Assembly (NCBI RefSeq): GCF_014205635.1
Contig: NZ_JACIIV010000022.1
Span: 1 to 64,000, forward strand
From: Polymorphobacter multimanifer
GTDB taxonomy: Bacteria; Pseudomonadota; Alphaproteobacteria; Sphingomonadales; Sphingomonadaceae
Length of the DNA stretch: 64,000 nucleotides
Direction of reading: 5' to 3'
Shown: positions 8,544 to 16,379 of the stretch, one piece after another
Layout: each line of letters begins with the position of its first letter
How positions within the stretch are numbered: the stretch's first letter is position 1
Notes under the pieces: model-generated
The model's input: the letters and a program-made list of their open reading frames with translations, nothing else
The model's database searches: none
Told to the model about the DNA's origin: nothing
Translations under genes and position numbers: made by a program

Positions 8544-11500
8544 GTGACCAGGACCAACATCCTCGCGCAGACCGGCCGGGCTTCGCTCGCGCTCGCGCTC
8601 ATCATGTCCGCCGCTCCGGCGTTCTCGCAGACCACCACTGCCGGCGGCGCCGCCGCCGACGACGAGGCCATCGTCGTCACCGGCTCGCGCATCGCGCGCC
8701 GTGATCTCGAGTCCGCTGCGCCCTTCGCCGTCATCGGCCAGGAAGAATTCCGCCTCACCGGCACCATCAACGTGGAAAATGTCATCAACGCCCTCCCGCA
8801 GGTCGTTCCCGGCATCACCGCCTTCTCCAACAACCCCGGCGGCGGCGTCGCCACCCTCAACCTGCGCGGCCTCGGCGCGGCGCGCACCATGGTGCTCGTC
8901 AACGGCCGCCGCTGGATGTTCTACTCGACCAACCAGGTCGTCGATCTGAACACCATCCCGACCTTCCTCATCGAATCGACCGACGTCGTCACTGGCGGCG
9001 CCTCGGCCGTTTACGGTTCGGATGCCATCTCGGGCGTCGTCAACTTCCGCCTCAAGAACGTCGAAGGCTTCGAGGGCAACGTCACCAACGCGATCACCGA
9101 AGCCGGTGACGGCAACCGTTTCGATGCCAACCTGGCCTTCGGTGGTTCGTTCGGCGATGGCCGCGGCAAGGCGACCGTGTTCGCCAGCTTCTCGCGCCGC
9201 AACGCCATCTTCGCCGGTGACCGTGCCTTCTCGGAGACCGCGCTCGCCGACAGCAACCCCCCGGGCGGCTTCGTGTCGGGCGGTTCCGGCGCCACCCCGC
9301 AGGGCGGTATCACCGTGCCCGGCACCAACGTCTTCCGCGATCCGAGCTTCCCCGCGCTTCCGACCGGCACGACCTGCACCACAGTGCCGACCCCGGCCGG
9401 TTGCAACGTCCTGCCGCTCGGCGTCGGCTCGTTCGGCACTGCCCTCGGTGGCACATTCCCCAATGCTGCGGGCTCGTCGCGCCCCTTCACCGCGGCCGAC
9501 CTCTACAACTACGCGCCGGTCAACTATCTGATGGTGCCGCAGGAGCGTTATCTGTTCGGTGGCTATGCCGAATATGAGATCACCCCCGGCGTGACCGCCT
9601 ACACCGAGCTGTCCTACGTCAACAACCGCGTCAAGGCGCAGCTCGCCGCCACCCCCGTCACCGGCACCTTCAACATTCGCCTCGCCACCGTGGCGCCGTT
9701 CCTCTCCGCGCAGGACAATGCCCTGCTCGCGCAGATCGACGCCAACGAGACGGCGATCAATGCGCGCCGTCAGGAAATCAACGCCGCCAACGCCGCGGCC
9801 GGCAGCACCGCAACCCCGCTGCCGCTCCTCTATGGCCCGACCGGCATTGCCAACGGTGCTGGCGTCATCTCGACCACGCTGCAGCGCCGCGTGACCGACA
9901 TCAACGCGCGTATCAACAACGATGATTCGCAGTCCTTCCGCACCCTGTTCGGTCTGCGTGGCGACATCGGCGAGACCGGCCTCAACTACGACGCCTATTA
10001 CAGCTACTCGCGCAACCGCAACTCCAACATCCAGCTCGGCAACGTCTCGCGCAGCGCCTTCCAGCGCGGCCTCGACGGTTCCGGCACCGCCATCGACATC
10101 TTCGGTGAAAACACCCTCACCCCCGCGATGGCCTCCGCGATCAGCATCACCGCGCAGAACACCACCATTTCCACCCTCGAAGTGGCTTCGGGCTCGGTTT
10201 CGGGCACGCTGTTCAACCTCGGCTTCGGTGGTGATGACATCGGCTTCGCCGTCGGCACCGAATGGCGCCGCATGGGTTCGGAGTTCATCCCCGATACGGC
10301 CCTGTCCTCGGGTGACGTCATCGGCTTCAACGCCACCAACCCCACCTCGGGCCAGTACAGCGTCAAGGAAGTCTTCGGCGAAGTTCGTCTGCCCATCGCG
10401 GCCGATCGTCCCTTCTTCTACAACCTCGAGCTGACCGGCGCCGGCCGTTACTCCGACTATTCGCTGCCGACCGTCGGTGGCGTCTGGACCTTCGCAGTCG
10501 GCGGCCAGTGGGCACCGATCCAGGACCTGATGTTCCGCGGCCAGTTCTCGCGCGCCATCCGGGCTCCCAACGTCGGTGAGCTCTTCGGCGGCGGCGGCAT
10601 CGGCTTCCCTGCAGCAACCGATCCCTGCTCCACCCCGGCGGCTGCGGCTGCTGGTGCGCTCCGCAACACCTGCATCGCCACGGGCGCTCCGGCCGGCAAC
10701 CTCGGCCTCGGCATCCCGTCGCAGCTGCAGCTCAACCAGCAGATCCAGAACCAGACCGGTGGCAACCCCAACCTGAACGCGGAAGAAGCCGACACCTACA
10801 CCTTCGGTGCAGTGATCCGTCCCAGCTTCGTGCCGCGCTTCTCGGTCACCGTCGACTATTTCAACGTCAAGATCGGCAATGCCATCGCCACTGCCGGTGG
10901 TGGTGCCGCCAACATCCTCAACCTCTGCTACAACGTGTTCCAGGATGCCAACAACGGCTTCTGCCAGCTGGTTAGCCGCAATCCCTCGACCGGTGCACTC
11001 GATGGCAGCACCAACCCCGATGGTTCGCGCAACGTCGTGTTCGCCGGTGTGGCCAACCTGTCGTCGCTCAACACCTCGGGCATCGATCTCGGCGTCAACT
11101 ATGACTTCCCGCTCAGCTTCGGCCTGGTGGGTGCGGAATCGAACATCGCCTTCTCGTTCCTCGGGACCTGGACCGAAACCAACAGCTTCACCCCGGTCAT
11201 CGGACGTCCTGAGCTCGTGGAATGCGCCGGCCGCTTCGGCACCCGTTGCACCCCGCAGAGCAAGTGGAAGCACAACGCTCGCCTGAGCTGGAACGATGGT
11301 GGCCTCACCACCTCGCTGCGCTGGCGCTACCTCGGCCCGGTGGTCGAAGACAACGACACCCTGCTGCGGACTGTCGAGCGGATCGGTGCCTACAACCTGT
11401 TCGATCTGTCCTTCTCCTACCAGATGACCGACAACGTCGGCTTCAACCTCGGCGTCAACAACCTGCTCAACCGCCAGCCGCCGATCGTCGGCACCGGCCA

Positions 11501-11579
11501 GGAGCAGTCGAACACCTTCCCGGGTGTGTATGACGTGCTAGGTCGCGACTTCTTCATCTCGGCCAACTTCCGCTTCTAA
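8544..11579 (+). CDS. TonB-dependent outer membrane receptor
   Basis: The 1011-residue protein is a TonB-dependent receptor. It has a signal peptide ending APAFSQ. A TonB-box-like EAIVVTGSRI follows at about residue 50, then a plug domain (NLRGLGAARTMVLVNGRR, VVTGGASAVYGSDAISGVV) and a long 22-strand-type barrel ending in aromatic SANFRF. It imports an unknown ligand across the outer membrane using TonB-ExbBD energy; those genes are not in the window. The start is GTG with GGGGAA upstream. The barrel is rich in Asn, Gly and Thr, as in the large sphingomonad receptors for plant-derived or peptide substrates, but the ligand cannot be read from sequence. A strong terminator follows. Three 2OG-Fe(II) oxygenase genes lie within 4 kb on either side. 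Confidence 0.96.
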   Translation: MTRTNILAQTGRASLALALIMSAAPAFSQTTTAGGAAADDEAIVVTGSRIARRDLESAAPFAVIGQEEFRLTGTINVENVINALPQVVPGITAFSNNPGGGVATLNLRGLGAARTMVLVNGRRWMFYSTNQVVDLNTIPTFLIESTDVVTGGASAVYGSDAISGVVNFRLKNVEGFEGNVTNAITEAGDGNRFDANLAFGGSFGDGRGKATVFASFSRRNAIFAGDRAFSETALADSNPPGGFVSGGSGATPQGGITVPGTNVFRDPSFPALPTGTTCTTVPTPAGCNVLPLGVGSFGTALGGTFPNAAGSSRPFTAADLYNYAPVNYLMVPQERYLFGGYAEYEITPGVTAYTELSYVNNRVKAQLAATPVTGTFNIRLATVAPFLSAQDNALLAQIDANETAINARRQEINAANAAAGSTATPLPLLYGPTGIANGAGVISTTLQRRVTDINARINNDDSQSFRTLFGLRGDIGETGLNYDAYYSYSRNRNSNIQLGNVSRSAFQRGLDGSGTAIDIFGENTLTPAMASAISITAQNTTISTLEVASGSVSGTLFNLGFGGDDIGFAVGTEWRRMGSEFIPDTALSSGDVIGFNATNPTSGQYSVKEVFGEVRLPIAADRPFFYNLELTGAGRYSDYSLPTVGGVWTFAVGGQWAPIQDLMFRGQFSRAIRAPNVGELFGGGGIGFPAATDPCSTPAAAAAGALRNTCIATGAPAGNLGLGIPSQLQLNQQIQNQTGGNPNLNAEEADTYTFGAVIRPSFVPRFSVTVDYFNVKIGNAIATAGGGAANILNLCYNVFQDANNGFCQLVSRNPSTGALDGSTNPDGSRNVVFAGVANLSSLNTSGIDLGVNYDFPLSFGLVGAESNIAFSFLGTWTETNSFTPVIGRPELVECAGRFGTRCTPQSKWKHNARLSWNDGGLTTSLRWRYLGPVVEDNDTLLRTVERIGAYNLFDLSFSYQMTDNVGFNLGVNNLLNRQPPIVGTGQEQSNTFPGVYDVLGRDFFISANFRF

Positions 11580-11599
11580 GCGAAAGCGCCAAAGGAAAA

Positions 11600-11634
11600 G
11601 GGCGGTCAGCGCAAGCTGGCCGCCCTCTTCTTTT
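11600..11634 (+). terminator. intrinsic terminator after the TonB receptor
   Basis: An 11-bp stem (GGGCGGTCAGC / GCTGGCCGCCC, one G-U pair) with a GCAA tetraloop is followed by TCTTCTTTT. It lies between the TonB receptor and the convergent methyltransferase gene. It can end transcription from the left; the lack of a strong T-run on the other strand makes it mainly unidirectional. Confidence 0.85.
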
Positions 11635-11643
11635 GTCCGCCGT

Positions 11644-12486
11644 TCAGCCCTTGCTGCCGGCAATGTCCCAGGCAAACGGCGCCCCATCCGGCCCCGCAAT
11701 CACCGCCGCCTCGGCCGTCACCCCGGCCGCCGCCAGCCAGCCCAGCCGCTCCGCCAGAGCCTCGGCATCGAGCGCTGCCGCATCCATCGCCGCCAGCCGC
11801 GCCATCTCGCCCCGCGCCTGCCGCTCGATCGCTGCCACCAGCACCCCCCGATCCGGCCGGCCCAGCGCCTGCCCGATCGCCGCCGGCAGTTCCATCACGA
11901 TCGATTGCTGGGCATGCGCCTGCCGCGCTGCCAGCACCGCCGCGCCCCGCACCGGGTCGTCGGCACCCCCCGCCGCCATCTCCCGCGCCAGCCCGAACAT
12001 GCCTGCGGCATCCATCGCCACCATCGCCGCCAACCGCGCCCGGTTGTGCACCAGCGCCGCACTCAAAGCATGATGGCACACCAGCCGCAACACGCCGCCG
12101 CCGCGCAAAATCCGCGCCGCCTCCCGCCAGGCCGCGGCCGCGCAATATTCCAGCCCGAATTGTGCCGTCACCGCTCCGAAATGCGCTTGAGCAAACGGCA
12201 GCGCCTCCGCCGGCACCCCTCCCTGCACCCGAAATGCCCCTTCGGTGTCCCGAACCTGCGCCGAATCCACCCCCGTCAGGTCCAGGTCACTCCGCACCCG
12301 CGCCATCACCCGCAGCACCGCGCCATTGCCTGTCGCAATATCGAGCACCCGCGCCCCCGCCGGCAATCCGGCGGCAAATGCTGTCCAGCCCCCCTCGATC
12401 CGCCCCGCCAGCACCGCCGGCATCCCCGGCAGGCACGCCTGGCCATCCGCCTGTGCCCAATAAAGGCTCCAGGCCCCCTCACTCAT
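11644..12486 (-). CDS. class I SAM-dependent methyltransferase
   Basis: The 280-residue protein starts MSEGAWSLYWAQADGQAC and has the Rossmann methyltransferase motif I VLDIATGNGAVLRVMA at about residues 45-60, followed by the acidic LTGVDSA segment and an FGAVTAQFGLEY motif IV-like region. This N-terminal layout (SLYWAQ...CLPGMP...W) resembles the UbiE-like small-molecule methyltransferases. The ATG overlaps the TGA of the upstream TPR-oxygenase gene by four bases (ATGA), so the two are very likely co-translated and act on the same process. The C-terminal 120 residues are alanine-rich and helical without a recognisable domain. The substrate is unknown. Confidence 0.85.
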   Translation of the reverse strand: MSEGAWSLYWAQADGQACLPGMPAVLAGRIEGGWTAFAAGLPAGARVLDIATGNGAVLRVMARVRSDLDLTGVDSAQVRDTEGAFRVQGGVPAEALPFAQAHFGAVTAQFGLEYCAAAAWREAARILRGGGVLRLVCHHALSAALVHNRARLAAMVAMDAAGMFGLAREMAAGGADDPVRGAAVLAARQAHAQQSIVMELPAAIGQALGRPDRGVLVAAIERQARGEMARLAAMDAAALDAEALAERLGWLAAAGVTAEAAVIAGPDGAPFAWDIAGSKG

Positions 12487-14234
12487 GCGCGAGCATCGAA
12501 AGCGATCGTCATTCGCTCGCCGGACGCGAACGGCCGGGTGCCATGGAACATCGTCGAAGGGAACAGCGCCAGCTGCCCCGGCCTCGGCTCGATCAGGTGC
12601 AGCGGTGGCAATCCCAGCCCAAGTTCGGGCGGCGGCGCCCCCACCTCGAGCCACCCCTCGGTCCCGCGCGCCTCGGGCACCACCACATAAAAGGCCGAGC
12701 TCAGCACGCCTTCCGGATGCACATGCGCCACATGAAAGCCGCCATCCGCCAGCCGCACCGACCAGCTCCCTGAAAACTCCAGCGGCGCATCCCGAAACCG
12801 AAGCAGGGGATGCCGCGCATCCACCCCCGGCATACCCCTTTGATGCCCCTCGATGCCCCTGCGAATACCCTTTTCGACCTCTTTCAGGATCGGAATGTCC
12901 CTTCCGAACAGCCGCGTCCGCGTCTGCGTCCCCCCGCGCAGCGATTGCCCCACCGGATGCGCCCGGCTTCGGTGCAGCCCCCGCAGCACCTCCGCCAGCG
13001 CTGCCAGATCGATTTCGATCGCCTGCGTCCCCACCAGCCCCGGCTGCAGCGCCAGCCATTCATGCCGTGGACCATCCAACATCCGCCAGGCAATAGCCAA
13101 ATAAGCCCAATGGTTTACAGCCCCAAGGTCGGCCAGCGCCAGCGGCTCCAGCAGCGCCGCCGCCGCCATCGGATCGCGCTTGCGCAGCAGATGCCGGGCA
13201 TGCGCAGGCGCCAGCGCCGGATCATCCCCGACCCGCCCAAAAGCCGCATCCGCCCGCTGCAAGTCCCCCACTTCGCTCGCCAGCATCGCCTCGAAACGAT
13301 CCGCCTCCGGACTTCGTCCTGCACGCGCAACCCATTGATCCAGCGTTATAATCGCATCGGCATACCGCTCCGCCCGCATCAGGCACGCCACATGCCCCGA
13401 TGCCAATGGCGCATCATCCGGCATCTTCGTCCTCGCCCTCCGATACCCCGCATCGAAGTCCGCCAATTCCCCCGCTTCCGAGCGCATCCGCGCTAGCGCA
13501 TCCTGCCCCGCCAACCAGCCGGGATGCGCCTCCACCGCTGCCGCCAGCAGCGGCAGCCCGCTATCTTCTCCCATCGCTTCAAGGGCTTCCGCCAATCCCA
13601 GCATCACCTCGGGGTCCGTCGGCGACACCGAAAATGCCTTGCGATAAAGCCGGAGCGCCAAGGCATCGTCCCCCGCCTGCGCCGACACCCGCGCCCGACC
13701 CTGCAACGCCTTGGCGTCCTCGGGCCGCTGCGCCAGCACCGCATCGAAGTCCGCCGCCGCCGCATCGAGCTGCCCCAGCGCGAGCATTGCCGCCCCCCCC
13801 GTCAACCGCAGCCCGGGATCGTCAGGGGACACCCGCCGCAGAGCATCGATATCCGGCAGTGCTTCGGCTGCGCGTCCTTGCTGCACCAGCAGCCCGGCCC
13901 TGTTGAGCCGGGCTGCATGAAGCGCCGGATTTGCCGCCAGTGCAGCCGTGTAATGCGCCAGTGCTCCCTCGGAATCACCGACATTTTTCAGCAGGTTGGC
14001 GAAATTATTGTTGATCTGCGCATCCCGCGGCGCAGCATTCAATGCCCGTCGAAACGCCGCCTCTGCCGCCTGCCGCTGCCCCAGTCGCGCTTCCGAAAGC
14101 GCCAGCAAATGGAGCACTGCCACATGCTCGCCCACCATCGGCAGCAGCTGCAGCAAGTCGGCGCGAGCAGCCGCATGGGCGCCGGCGCGAAACTGCGCTT
14201 CAGCCCGCGAAAACAAGGCGTTCACATCGGCCAC
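12483..14234 (-). CDS. TPR-repeat protein with C-terminal 2OG-Fe(II) oxygenase domain
   Basis: The 583-residue protein has about ten tetratricopeptide-type helical repeats over residues 1-370, for example NNFANLLKNVGDSEGALAHY. A C-terminal domain of about 200 residues matches the putative 2OG-Fe(II) oxygenase family (PF13759-like). It reads GGFHVAHVHPEGVLSSAFYV near residues 498-517, then FPSTMFHGTRPF around H564, with R574 in GERMTIAF as the candidate 2-oxoglutarate ligand; H504/H506 and H564 are candidate iron ligands. The repeats probably present a protein partner to the oxygenase. It is translationally coupled to the downstream methyltransferase. It begins 8 bases after the stop of the GNAT gene, so GNAT, TPR-oxygenase and methyltransferase may form one transcription unit. 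Confidence 0.88.
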   Translation of the reverse strand: MADVNALFSRAEAQFRAGAHAAARADLLQLLPMVGEHVAVLHLLALSEARLGQRQAAEAAFRRALNAAPRDAQINNNFANLLKNVGDSEGALAHYTAALAANPALHAARLNRAGLLVQQGRAAEALPDIDALRRVSPDDPGLRLTGGAAMLALGQLDAAAADFDAVLAQRPEDAKALQGRARVSAQAGDDALALRLYRKAFSVSPTDPEVMLGLAEALEAMGEDSGLPLLAAAVEAHPGWLAGQDALARMRSEAGELADFDAGYRRARTKMPDDAPLASGHVACLMRAERYADAIITLDQWVARAGRSPEADRFEAMLASEVGDLQRADAAFGRVGDDPALAPAHARHLLRKRDPMAAAALLEPLALADLGAVNHWAYLAIAWRMLDGPRHEWLALQPGLVGTQAIEIDLAALAEVLRGLHRSRAHPVGQSLRGGTQTRTRLFGRDIPILKEVEKGIRRGIEGHQRGMPGVDARHPLLRFRDAPLEFSGSWSVRLADGGFHVAHVHPEGVLSSAFYVVVPEARGTEGWLEVGAPPPELGLGLPPLHLIEPRPGQLALFPSTMFHGTRPFASGERMTIAFDARA

Positions 14235-14242
14235 GCCGCTTT

Positions 14243-14737
14243 CTACAGGCTCCGCTGCAGATAGGCCACATCAAGTGACTTGCCGAACTTGGTCCCCACA
14301 TCCCGAAGCCGACCCACATCCTTGAAGCCCGCCCGGCGGTGCAGTGCCTGGCTGGCAATATTGCCTTCGGCATCACCCACCACGGCGATCATCTGCCTGA
14401 ACCCCGCCTCGCGTGCTGCAGCGATCAGCGCTTGCAGAAGCATCAGCCCCAACCCGCGACCGCGCGCCGAGGCCGCCATGTATATGCTGTTCTCGCAGGT
14501 GACGGCATATGCGGGTCGGTCCCGAAACTGGCTGGCATAGGCGTAGCCCAGGATCTGCTCGTCGAGTTCCATCACCAGCCATGGCCAACCGCGCGCCTGC
14601 ACACGCGCGAGCCGTGCTGCCATCTCGATATCGTCGGGAGGCTCGGTCTCGAAACTTGCTGTGCCATGAAGCACTTCAGGCGCGTAGATGGCGGAAATCG
14701 ATTCCACATCCTCGCGCCGGGCGGGGCGAATGCGCAT
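14243..14737 (-). CDS. GNAT family N-acetyltransferase (phosphinothricin acetyltransferase-like)
   Basis: The 164-residue protein is a GNAT acetyltransferase. It opens MRIRPARREDVESISAIYAP, has the ASFETEPP segment typical of the Pat/Bar/MnaT group, the acetyl-CoA-binding loop ARGRGLGLMLLQAL and the late GNIASQALHRRAGF motif. Family members N-acetylate phosphinothricin, methionine sulfone or amino-acid derivatives using acetyl-CoA in the cytoplasm. It sits three bases after the stop of arsC on the same strand and eight bases before the TPR-oxygenase gene, suggesting one operon. Strict substrate specificity cannot be inferred. Confidence 0.92.
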   Translation of the reverse strand: MRIRPARREDVESISAIYAPEVLHGTASFETEPPDDIEMAARLARVQARGWPWLVMELDEQILGYAYASQFRDRPAYAVTCENSIYMAASARGRGLGLMLLQALIAAAREAGFRQMIAVVGDAEGNIASQALHRRAGFKDVGRLRDVGTKFGKSLDVAYLQRSL

Positions 14738-14740
14738 TGC

Positions 14741-15133
14741 TCAACCTGCGACCGCAGCGCCGTCTTCCTTCCGGAAGTCCGACGGCGGCCGCGCCTCGAG
14801 CACTTCGAGAACCCTCTCCGAAGGACGTGCAAGCACGATGCCCCTCGGTGTGATCACCACAGGCCGATTGATCAGGATCGGGTGCTCCACCATCGCGGCA
14901 AGAATGGTGGCATCATCGGCATTGTCGAGCCCCATCTCGTCCGCCGGCGTGCCCTTGGTGCGCAGGAGCGCACGGGCGCCACCCACGGCTTGAGCTGCGG
15001 CGGCCAGCGCCGCGGAGTCCGGCGGTGTGTCGAGATAATGCAGGACCTCGGGCTCGACGCCAGTTGCGCGGATCATCGCCAGCGCGTTGCGCGACGTGCC
15101 GCATTTAGGGTTGTGCCAGATCACCACACTCAT
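14741..15133 (-). CDS. arsC: arsenate reductase ArsC family protein (glutaredoxin-linked)
   Basis: The protein begins SVVIWHNPKCGTSRNALAMI, the catalytic HNPxCxTSR motif of the thioredoxin-fold ArsC family. LLRTKGTPADEMGL and the LINRPVVITPRGIVLARPSE segment, with the conserved arginines that bind arsenate, follow. It would reduce arsenate to arsenite with glutathione and glutaredoxin. No arsB, arsR or acr3 lies nearby, so this may be a housekeeping ArsC/YfgD-type protein rather than part of an ars operon. The chosen ATG gives about 130 residues; an alternative in-frame ATG lies six codons upstream. Plus-strand G/C composition changes sign across this gene. Confidence 0.9.
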   Translation of the reverse strand: MSVVIWHNPKCGTSRNALAMIRATGVEPEVLHYLDTPPDSAALAAAAQAVGGARALLRTKGTPADEMGLDNADDATILAAMVEHPILINRPVVITPRGIVLARPSERVLEVLEARPPSDFRKEDGAAVAG

Positions 15134-15280
15134 CGTTTCGGCCCCGCTCATTCCGTTGCCGGCAATCTATCGGAAGGTGCGATGGCGGCAAGCGGCCTGA
15201 CGTTGACTGGGCTGGCAAAAGCGCAGGATTGCGCCGCTGGACCTGGCAGCGCACAAGCGCTTCGTCAGAAGGAGACGCAC

Positions 15281-16354
15281 ATGGCCGGGCCACTTTCCGG
15301 GATCAGGATCATCGAGCTGGCGGGCATCGGACCAGCTCCCTTTGCCGGAATGATGCTTGCGGACCATGGTGCCGAGGTGATCCGCATCGAGCGGCCTGGG
15401 GCGCGGCTGGACGCGAAGGATCCGTTGCTGCGCTCGCGGCGGGTTGTTGCGCTGGATCTGAAGTCGGCCGAAGGCAAGGCGGCGGTGCTCGACCTTGCAA
15501 AGACCGCGCATGGGCTGATCGAAGGATTTCGCCCCGGCGTGATCGAGCGAATGGGGCTGGGGCCCGACGTGCTTCACGCGGCCAATCCGGCGCTGGTGGT
15601 TGGCCGGATGACCGGTTGGGGGCAGTTCGGCCCCTATTCCCAGGCGGCCGGGCACGACATCAACTATATCGCGCTTGCCGGCGCGCTTCATGGCTATGGC
15701 CGGGCGGGCGAGAAGCCGACCCCTCCGATCAACATGGTGGGGGACTTCGGCGGCGGCGGCATGATGCTGGCGTTCGGCATGGTGTCCGCGCTGCTGCATG
15801 CGCAGAAGACCGGTGAAGGTCAGGTGATCGATTGCGCAATGACCGATGGTGCCGCGACGCTGATGAGCATGATCTGGGGCTTTCGCGCCAATGGCATCTG
15901 GCGCAACGAACGCGGAGTCAATTTGCTCGATACCGGCGCGCACATGTACGACACCTATGAGACCAGCGACGGCAAATGGATCAGCATCGGCAGCCTCGAG
16001 CCCCAATTCTATGCCGAACTGCGGGTGCGGGCCGGGCTGAAGGATGATCCCGATTTCGATGCGCAGATGGACAGTCGGCAGTGGCCGGTGTTGAAGGCGA
16101 AGCTGACGGCGCTGTTCCTCACGAAGACCCGCGATGAATGGTGCGCGCTGATGGAGATGACCGATGTGTGCTTTGCCCCGGTGCTGAGCATGGCGGAGGC
16201 GCCCCGGCATCCGCACAATGCAGCGCGGCAGACCTTCATCGAGGTTGATGGCGTGATGCAACCGGCGCCCGCCCCCCGCTATTCCAGAACCGTCACCGAT
16301 TTGCCGTTCATGACGACGAAGTGGGACGATCAACTCAAGGGGTCGGGGGGCTGA
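15281..16354 (+). CDS. alpha-methylacyl-CoA racemase (CoA-transferase family III fold)
   Basis: The 357-residue protein belongs to the CaiB/BaiF fold and opens GPLSGIRIIELAGIGPAPF. Both catalytic residues of alpha-methylacyl-CoA racemase are present at the expected spacing: H125 in AGHDINYIALAGAL and D155 in VGDFGGGGM (H126 and D156 in the mycobacterial enzyme MCR). This supports epimerisation of 2-methylacyl-CoA esters, needed to degrade branched-chain fatty acids, rather than CoA transfer. The ATG at 15281 has an AAGGAG ribosome-binding site six bases upstream; the open frame extends further but without family similarity. Its last 16 bases fall inside a 41-base hairpin repeat shared with position 56.6 kb. 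Confidence 0.94.
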   Translation: MAGPLSGIRIIELAGIGPAPFAGMMLADHGAEVIRIERPGARLDAKDPLLRSRRVVALDLKSAEGKAAVLDLAKTAHGLIEGFRPGVIERMGLGPDVLHAANPALVVGRMTGWGQFGPYSQAAGHDINYIALAGALHGYGRAGEKPTPPINMVGDFGGGGMMLAFGMVSALLHAQKTGEGQVIDCAMTDGAATLMSMIWGFRANGIWRNERGVNLLDTGAHMYDTYETSDGKWISIGSLEPQFYAELRVRAGLKDDPDFDAQMDSRQWPVLKAKLTALFLTKTRDEWCALMEMTDVCFAPVLSMAEAPRHPHNAARQTFIEVDGVMQPAPAPRYSRTVTDLPFMTTKWDDQLKGSGG

Positions 16355-16379
16355 GCCCCCAGCCGCCGGAGGCCTGCTT
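16339..16379. repeat. 41-base hairpin repeat, copy 1
   Basis: This copy begins GGGGTC, has a GC-rich hairpin (GGGGGC-TGA-GCCCCC) and ends in the conserved tail AGCCGCCGGAGGCCTGCTT. A second copy of equal length lies at 56608-56648. The first 6 and last 19 bases are identical between copies, while the central 16 bases differ but still fold. This copy spans the racemase stop codon and contains the GGAGG and part of the TTG start of the dGTPase gene. Confidence 0.8.

Noticed and set aside
8526-11273. A 915-codon open frame opposite the first TonB receptor.
   Set aside because: It is the antisense shadow of a high-GC receptor gene: its residues are Gly/Ala/Val/Asp/Glu-rich without domains, and the sense strand has a full TonB plug and barrel.
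15134-15280. A replication origin element at the skew switch.
   Set aside because: The 147-base intergenic stretch is not AT-rich and I see no cluster of DnaA boxes, so only the compositional switch is reported and not an origin.
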